DNA of 64,000 nt, taken from NCBI GenBank assembly GCA_029959085.1, contig JARWIR010000050.1, forward strand, positions 2,604,001 to 2,668,000, given 5' to 3'. This document shows, piece after piece, positions 58,768 through 64,000 of this stretch; position 1 is the first letter of the stretch; the number at the start of each line of letters is the position of its first letter. The notes beneath the pieces were generated by a model. It did not search any database, was not told where the DNA came from, and saw only the letters and a program-made list of their open reading frames with translations. The position numbers and the translations under genes were made by a program. The DNA is from Nemophila menziesii. Lineage: Eukaryota > Streptophyta > Magnoliopsida > Boraginales > Hydrophyllaceae.

Positions 58768-59964
58768 ATGACTAATAGAACAACAATTTTATCTAACAAG
58801 AGGGAGGTGAAGAGCAATAAGGGATTGGATTTAAACAAGAAGAAATCAATTGACAAAGGTTCTAGTTCTAAATCACAGGGTAAAGAGAAAGTTGAGAAGA
58901 GTGGGATACCTTTGTTTGATCGTAATGGTAAAAAGCTTTATTATTATGCAAAGGAGAAAACTCTACCTCAACAAGATCTTATACCTATAGAGAAAGTGGA
59001 TACTTCAAGGGCCCTGAAGACTTCTGCAGAGAAACAATTAAAAGAACTACCTTTTGCTTATGAGAAAGTATTCAAGGAAGAAGTTGGAGATGGAGAATAC
59101 AAGAGATTCTTAGATCTTGGTGAGAAATTGGGTTGGTCTACGTTCATGGTAAGACGTTCTGAACTATGTCATGAATTAGTTTTGGAGTTCTATTTAGGCC
59201 TCTTTAGCCGAGATAGTAATTGTGTTCCGATTAGAGGAAAGTTAGTTCCTTTCACAGTTGAGGAGATTAGGAACCACTTCAAGTTTAAGAAATTGAAAGG
59301 TTTTTGCAAATTTGAAGAAGCAGTTGCTAAACGAAAAATCTTTGATGAGAAATTACTTTTTGAGCATGTTTTAGACAAAGAGAAAGTGCAATCACATAAG
59401 GGAGAGTTGAAGGCACCTTGGCCTTACAAATATCTTCAAGCAGATGCAAGAATTTGGCACAATTTCCTTGTCCCTAATATATTTGGGAACACACGAACTT
59501 TGGATGTGACTATGAAGTACGCTCTACTTTCGGATTGTATTTTGAGAGGAGAAGAAGTTGATGTGGCACAGTTGATCTATGAGGAGGTGATACGATTTTC
59601 GGTCTCTCCTAAATCAGTTTATAATGTTAAATTTCCTACTATGATCACGTGTCTTGTGCGAAAAGCGAATGTAGCATTGGGTGAAGAAGAGAAACTCGAG
59701 TTTAAGACGAGTTATATTGATAATGCTTGGATCAAGGATATCTGTCGAAGAGCGGGTTCTACGCAAGTCTCGAAAGAAGAAAAGGAGCAAAGTTGGCAAG
59801 AGAAGATGGAGGAGCGTTTAACGAAATTCGAAGCAGCTCAAACTTCCTTAGTCAATGATGTGGCACAAATCAACGCTAATCAAGTGCACATCATGAAACT
59901 CCTTGAGCAATTAACAAAAGGTCCAGCAATTCCAACCTTGGATATCGATGATGCGAGGCAATAG
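58768..59964 (+). CDS. Athila downstream ORF, intact (398 aa)
   Basis: Starts MTNRTTILSNKRE at 58768 (an in-frame TTG at 58762 is not needed; the homologous ORF at 28822 also starts MTNRT). A Lys/Ser-rich N-terminus is followed by a conserved region: CHELVLEFYLGLFSRD, VPIRGKLVPFTVEEIRNHF, RIWHNFLVPNIFGNTRTLDV and ILRGEEVDVAQLIYEEV. This resembles the 'putative plant transposon protein' domain found in Athila-type elements. The C-terminus (EEKEQSWQEKMEERLTKFEA onward) looks like a coiled coil. No signal peptide or membrane segment, so it is not an obvious envelope. It is the only fully open retroelement ORF of this size here, although its element has lost pol. Confidence 0.75.
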   Translation: MTNRTTILSNKREVKSNKGLDLNKKKSIDKGSSSKSQGKEKVEKSGIPLFDRNGKKLYYYAKEKTLPQQDLIPIEKVDTSRALKTSAEKQLKELPFAYEKVFKEEVGDGEYKRFLDLGEKLGWSTFMVRRSELCHELVLEFYLGLFSRDSNCVPIRGKLVPFTVEEIRNHFKFKKLKGFCKFEEAVAKRKIFDEKLLFEHVLDKEKVQSHKGELKAPWPYKYLQADARIWHNFLVPNIFGNTRTLDVTMKYALLSDCILRGEEVDVAQLIYEEVIRFSVSPKSVYNVKFPTMITCLVRKANVALGEEEKLEFKTSYIDNAWIKDICRRAGSTQVSKEEKEQSWQEKMEERLTKFEAAQTSLVNDVAQINANQVHIMKLLEQLTKGPAIPTLDIDDARQ

Positions 59965-60051
59965 CCTCGAGAGTATGTACTCTTTCTTCCGTACCATTTC
60001 TGTAAATATGCCTATCTGCTAATTTTAATTTCTGTTTTCCGAGTCTTTTTC

Positions 60052-60071
60052 GAGTCGTGGGGACACGGCTC
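60052..60071 (+). other. 8-bp hairpin with GGGA loop after downstream ORF
   Basis: GAGTCGTG, GGGA, CACGGCTC; all eight positions pair (one T-G). Counterpart of 30189-30208. About 90 bases after the ORF stop. Confidence 0.6.
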
Positions 60072-61514
60072 ATTTTTGAGTTGGGGGTGTGGGGATTCGT
60101 TGTCTCTCATCTCCATTTTTCTGTTTTTAGGTAGAAATTAAAATTTTTGATACATGGGAATTAGATGTAGAGTGTGTTTAATAGCTTGAAAGCATAAGCT
60201 CAGTAGATTGATGATAGTAAGTAATATGTTTATGAGCTATGTATTTGTATGCTTTGAGTATTTGCAGGAAAACACACGTTGATAGTAAAGAAAAGATTAG
60301 TGAGCAATGCGATAGAAAGTATGTTCGATCTCAGGGAACCTTGAGAAGTGTGTAGGCCGTGAGATCCAAGCTAGTTGAAAAACCATTTGATGAAAGTTCT
60401 AAAGGTAAGAAAATTGTTAATTACATAGTGTAGAAAGTGATTAAGGCGGTTCTTTCATACTTTGAAGCCCTTGAAGCCTTTTTATACCTTCTCACCTTGT
60501 GATTTTTGATTTTATATGCTATATCCTTCTCAGCCCCTTCTAGCCTTTCTAAAGCTTTTTATTGAAACACGTTATAAGCCATATCCTTTAGATTATAGGA
60601 CTTTTCCATATGACACGCACTCGAATCGCGATGCTTAGACAGTTGTTTTAGAGCTTGAGTTTGGGGTGGTGGGTCCACCATTATGGGAATTGATTTTGTT
60701 GGGATTTTTGAGCTTATAAATTGTACTCTGTGCTTTATATTGATGATGATTCACATGTTTTTATTGTAACCCTTTGCCGGGGTAATAGTGAATGAAAAAG
60801 AAGCTACGTGCTAAATTTGCCAACAAGGGCATTAAAAAAGAAAAAAATATACATGAGAAAATAGCGTGATATCTCAACATTAAAAGAGAGTCATAGCTAT
60901 AAAGAAATTGATTTGAAAAGAAGAGAAAATATATATATTCGGACCGGCAAAGTGGATTTTTATGTGAACATCTTAAGCTATTGGGTTATTGGGGATGCTA
61001 AATTATGCATCAAAGAAGTCATTGGGTTGGGTGAGAAACGTTTTATGAGAGTAACTCAAGCTCTAGGGCGATTCGTTGATGGCTAATGAGGAGAGAGCCA
61101 AAAGCTCACTCCAAATTATCCAAATATACTATCATACCGTCCCTAAGCCTACATTACAACCTTAAAGACCTTTTGATTCTTTGCTATGTAATTGAGAAGT
61201 GATTGAGCCATTAGAGAGTAGTTGAGTGGATCCTTGGATACTAGTGAGGTTTGATGAACAATCTATAGCTCTCTTGGGGAACTGAGTAAAGTCCCAATCC
61301 TTCTTACATTGCGAAACTAATCTGATCTTGAATTCAAGCCGTGTTGACTGTGGATATGAGAAGTGTACAGGTATGTAGTTTATGAATATTATTGCATGAA
61401 ATTTTCTGAGTTATGTGCTTTAGGATTATTCTATATATTCTGCTATGTTTTTTTCCTTGTATTAAGAATTTTATAAGTGTGTATTTATAGACTTCCCTAT
61501 GTTTTTATCTTTTA
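60072..61514 (+). other. Athila 3' untranslated region
   Basis: Contains PPT-like motifs at 60075-60094 and 60654-60673 and the conserved block at 61088-61110 (GAGAGAGCCAAAAGCTCACT). No ORF. Colinear with 30209-31503. Confidence 0.6.
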
Positions 61515-61543
61515 TTGTATCGGGACGATACAACTTTGAGTTT
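61515..61543 (+). other. Pre-PPT hairpin and truncated polypurine tract
   Basis: TTGTATCG, GGA, CGATACAA (61515-61533), then ACTTTGAGTTT; the expected GGGG and LTR are missing and AGTCAAAGC of the copia leader follows at 61544. Confidence 0.65.
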
Positions 61544-61957
61544 AGTCAAAGCATAGACTAGCCACTCATATCTAGCTTGTCTATCATGAACATAGTTCTC
61601 CGGAAAATCATACTCCCATAAGATTTCGATACCCCTCTTCATCTCTCTTGGTAGAGTTTTGTAAAGAACTTCAACCTTATGTCCTTCACATATGATATCA
61701 CCCCAATTTATGACATTTTGAATCAACTTATTGACAATTGCCACATGTTGCACTAGGGTGTGATGAGGTTTCTTCTTATAACAGAGTGCTTTGATACTAT
61801 TTTTCAAAGACTGGTTTTCTTTCGGTGTCCTTGCAACTTTTGGTCTATGGATCTCTGATGATCCATTTGGATTTCTTACGTTCCTGTTGAGCCATCTGTA
61901 CACTGTCAGTTGCTCAAGCCTTGCTGCTCGTGATCCCCTGGATCGTGTCAACACCAT
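61544..61957 (-). pseudogene. copia leader ORF, N-terminal part (open)
   Basis: Starts MVLTRSRGSRAARLEQ at 61957 and stays open to the Athila junction (the apparent frame extends into Athila sequence to 61505). Unlike units 1 and 2 it has CAA rather than TAA after HHTLV and keeps 10 bases near 61735-61745, giving HVAIVNKLIQNVINWGD. This is the least damaged copy of the ORF; its C-terminal part is at 53203-52972. Confidence 0.6.
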
Positions 61958-62283
61958 TTTTCTACATATAGAAAAAATTAAGAACGGTAAAAATAATACA
62001 TCAAAATCGATTAGGAAACAAGAAAAAATAATAATAGTATCTTTCCAGAAACTTTATTCATTAACAATAATTTAAGGTAGAAAATTTGGTAAGGCTACTA
62101 GTCACTTAACTAGGTGGTCTGGGTTCGAATCCCTTAACATGCATTCTTATATTCTTAAAAAAATTAAGTCCGAAAAAAATATAAAAAAAACCGGCGGCCC
62201 CAAATTCGAAGAAAAACGGTCCAAATTAATCAAAAAATTTGGTTAAAGGCCAAAAAAAAAATTAATTTGTGTGGGCCTTTCTA
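61958..62283. other. copia leader remainder with SINE-like element; PBS and 5' LTR deleted
   Basis: TTGGTAAGGCTACTAG and the B box GGTTCGAATCC occur near 62090-62130. The sequence then jumps, after a poly-purine stretch near 62265, into LTR-A (62284). About 1 kb present in units 1 and 2, including the copia primer site and 5' LTR, is absent. Confidence 0.55.
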
Positions 62284-63470
62284 GTCAATTTTCAAGGGGA
62301 GAAAGTGCAATATGATCAATTACGCATAAAAGTCTGTCAAATAAGTCATTTATTCACCTAAAAGTATGTTATGCCTCTTTGGATGTGAAGTATTTACCTC
62401 TTTGGCTATGTAACTAGTTAAGCTTGTCGGTCAATAATTGACATTACACGGGTATTACCTAAGTCTGTATTCAAATCCCCCCTGTTAAAGTGAATATCTC
62501 AAATACTAAAAGCTATATCTAGTTGTACCGAAAAGAAATAGTAATTAAGAAATCCCAATTCAATTTTAATCATGAAAATCCCAATATTAAAACTCAATTC
62601 AATTTTAATCATGAAAATCCCAAATTCAAAACATAGAATAAATTAATTAGGGTTCATCCCTTTATTTCGATTCTCAAGTATATGAAAGTTTATCTCATAA
62701 TAAAATTAAAGACTGAAATTAAATAAATAAAAGACATCATATTCAATTACAAAAAAGAAATAGATAACATGGAGGTTTGGCTGGCTGTTGTTGGAAGAAC
62801 ATAATTCCTCCAGCTCTAGCTTTTCCTCTGCCTTCTTGCTCCGACTTGAAAATATGAAGCCTCTGATGTAATTCTCTAAAATGTGTGTAAAAAGGAGGCT
62901 AAAAGGTCTATTTATACTATTAAATTCGGATTAGGGCTTATGTTAAGAGCATTAGGTCAAATTATAAAAAGCTCAAGCTCATATTCTTCTTTTATTCCCG
63001 TAACTGGTGTACAACCCTTAGTAAAACGACTATAACTTTTGCATATCAACTCTAAATGGTCTTGTTCCAGTTGCTCAATAATAAATAAAACCTATTTCAC
63101 GGCCCAAAGGCGGAATCCACTCCTAAGTAGCCCAAAAACAGCAATTAGTAACAACCTTATAGATCTGCAACTTCTCTAGCAAATTCTTCGGAAATTCTTT
63201 TCTTGCCTTTAGCTCCTGTGCTTGATCTAAGACATTAATTCTAGATTTTCATCCTTGTATTGGTTCTACATAGTATCCATAGACCTAAGAAATTTATACT
63301 AAAAACAAACAAATTAACGCACAAAAGCACTAAAAATGCAAATAGTCTAATTCCATGGGGAGAAAGTGTAATATGACGAAATACGCATAAAAGTCAATCA
63401 AATAAGTCGAATATTCACCTAAAGTGATGTCTCCTAAGGGCTAATATTTAGAAAAAATAGGGAAACATCA
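62284..63470 (-). repeat. LTR-A stub fused to LTR-B (units 3/4 border)
   Basis: 62284-62369 matches LTR-A. A deletion with TATG microhomology at about 62366-62373 removes the LTR-A end and the ATGGG duplication, joining directly to LTR-B, which ends GGGAAACATCA at 63470. Confidence 0.7.
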
Positions 63471-64000
63471 CAAACATATACCCATGTCAAGTTCAAGATA
63501 TTTTTATATGGCCGTTCCAGAAGAACGGGACATTTTCCACAACGACAAGGAATCAAGTCATAACCGATACACAAATACATCACTCACCACAAACCTCAAC
63601 CTACCTACAAATAGAAAATCCGCAAATCTGAAATGTCATTTGGAGATCGAATGTTCCAACTAAGGTACGAAATTTCATATGGAAAGCATGTAACAATGCC
63701 ACCTCGACAAACTATAATCTATACAAAATACGATGTGCTGACACTAAGGACTGTTCATGGTGTATACAATAGCCGGAAAATACTGAACACTTATTTCTGA
63801 CATGTACAATATCTCAGATTATTTGGCCAGGTTTGGCCCTCCAAATCCAGATAATAGAACTTGGGATCCAAAATCTCAGCTCTTGAGTTCTAACAATAGC
63901 TTAAACTTATAGCCAAGGAGGATGGGATTCAGGATTGCGGAAGCGTACATACTACTTCACATATGGAAAATTTGGACAGAGAAGATGAAAAGTATGCACG
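63471..64000 (+). pseudogene. LINE zf-RVT remnant (unit 4, cut by window end)
   Basis: Fourth copy of the LINE remnant; the zinc site CSWC...EHLFLTC is present near 63755-63800. The RNase H part and presumably a fourth gene copy lie beyond the window. Confidence 0.75.

Larger units (their letters stand above)
53204..61543 (+). mobile_element. Plus-strand Athila, pol-deleted, lacking 3' LTR
   Basis: 5' LTR (53204-54728), primer site (54735-54752), gag, protease, integrase tail, palindrome cluster, downstream ORF and 3' UTR. It ends inside the polypurine tract (TTTGAGTTT at 61535-61543) and then continues directly as copia leader. RT, RNase H and most of integrase are missing, so it could only have moved with outside help. 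The flanks share a 70-bp duplication. Confidence 0.87.
16234..63190. repeat. Tandem higher-order unit 3, expanded form (about 47 kb)
   Basis: It starts like units 1 and 2 (LTR-B end, LINE, two-exon gene, Athila LTR) and ends like them (copia leader, LTR-A, LTR-B). Between position 20174 in the Athila LTR and 51697 in the copia it contains about 31.5 kb that is absent from units 1 and 2. It also carries the 53204-61543 Athila insertion. It probably represents the less deleted ancestral state. Unit 4 starts at 63191. Confidence 0.85.

Noticed and set aside
58768..59964. True envelope glycoprotein
   Set aside because: No signal peptide, membrane segment or cysteine-rich ectodomain can be seen; only the position is envelope-like.

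Overview
This is plant nuclear DNA, AT-rich and built almost entirely from nested and tandemly rearranged transposable elements. The evidence is Athila-type Ty3/gypsy elements with a tRNA-Asp primer site, a Ty1/copia element with an initiator-Met primer site, LINE fragments carrying plant zf-RVT and RNase H domains, a tRNA-derived SINE, and a short spliced gene with TATA box, GT-AG intron and AATAAA. A eudicot seems likely, but I cannot name the species. There are no rRNA, tRNA or CRISPR features and no sign of bacterial genes.

Layout. The window is a higher-order tandem array. Unit 1 (1-7985) and unit 2 (7986-16233) are about 8 kb each. Unit 3 (16234-63190) is the same unit at about 47 kb, and unit 4 starts at 63191. 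Every unit begins with the end of a minus-strand Athila LTR (LTR-B), followed by a LINE RNase H remnant, a small two-exon gene of unknown function (174 aa; three copies at 1953, 9969 and 18217), and the start of a plus-strand Athila LTR. In units 1 and 2 that LTR stops at an AAC microhomology and jumps straight into the gag region of a minus-strand copia element. In unit 3 about 31.5 kb more lies between these two points: a decayed Athila element (19408-26960) holding a 1496-bp solo LTR with a perfect GAATG duplication; a LINE; a composite Athila (28055-36306); a nearly complete minus-strand Athila (37004-47076); and the copia body (47077 onward). The copia leader is interrupted by a second plus-strand Athila (53204-61543) that lost most of pol but keeps an intact 398-codon ORF.

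History. Target duplications can be matched across the array: ATGGG flanks the minus-strand Athila, and TCTTC flanks the copia inside that Athila's 5' LTR. The right-hand halves of these insertions survive in the neighbouring units 1 and 2. The order of events is LINE, then LTR-B, then minus-strand Athila, then copia, then SINE and the last Athila, followed or accompanied by tandem duplication, a 31.5-kb deletion and local losses.

Most interesting signal. The three Athila lineages share an organised module downstream of integrase: a CpG-rich cluster of dyad-symmetric words (different words in each lineage), a TATA-like box, an AC-rich untranslated leader, a downstream ORF (lost in one element), an 8-bp hairpin with a GGGA loop, a near-invariant 3' UTR block, repeated polypurine-tract-like motifs, and a GGA-loop hairpin with compensatory base changes just before the polypurine tract. 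It reads like a separately transcribed, structured 3' gene cassette. Athila downstream ORFs are known; the combination seen here is the part worth testing.
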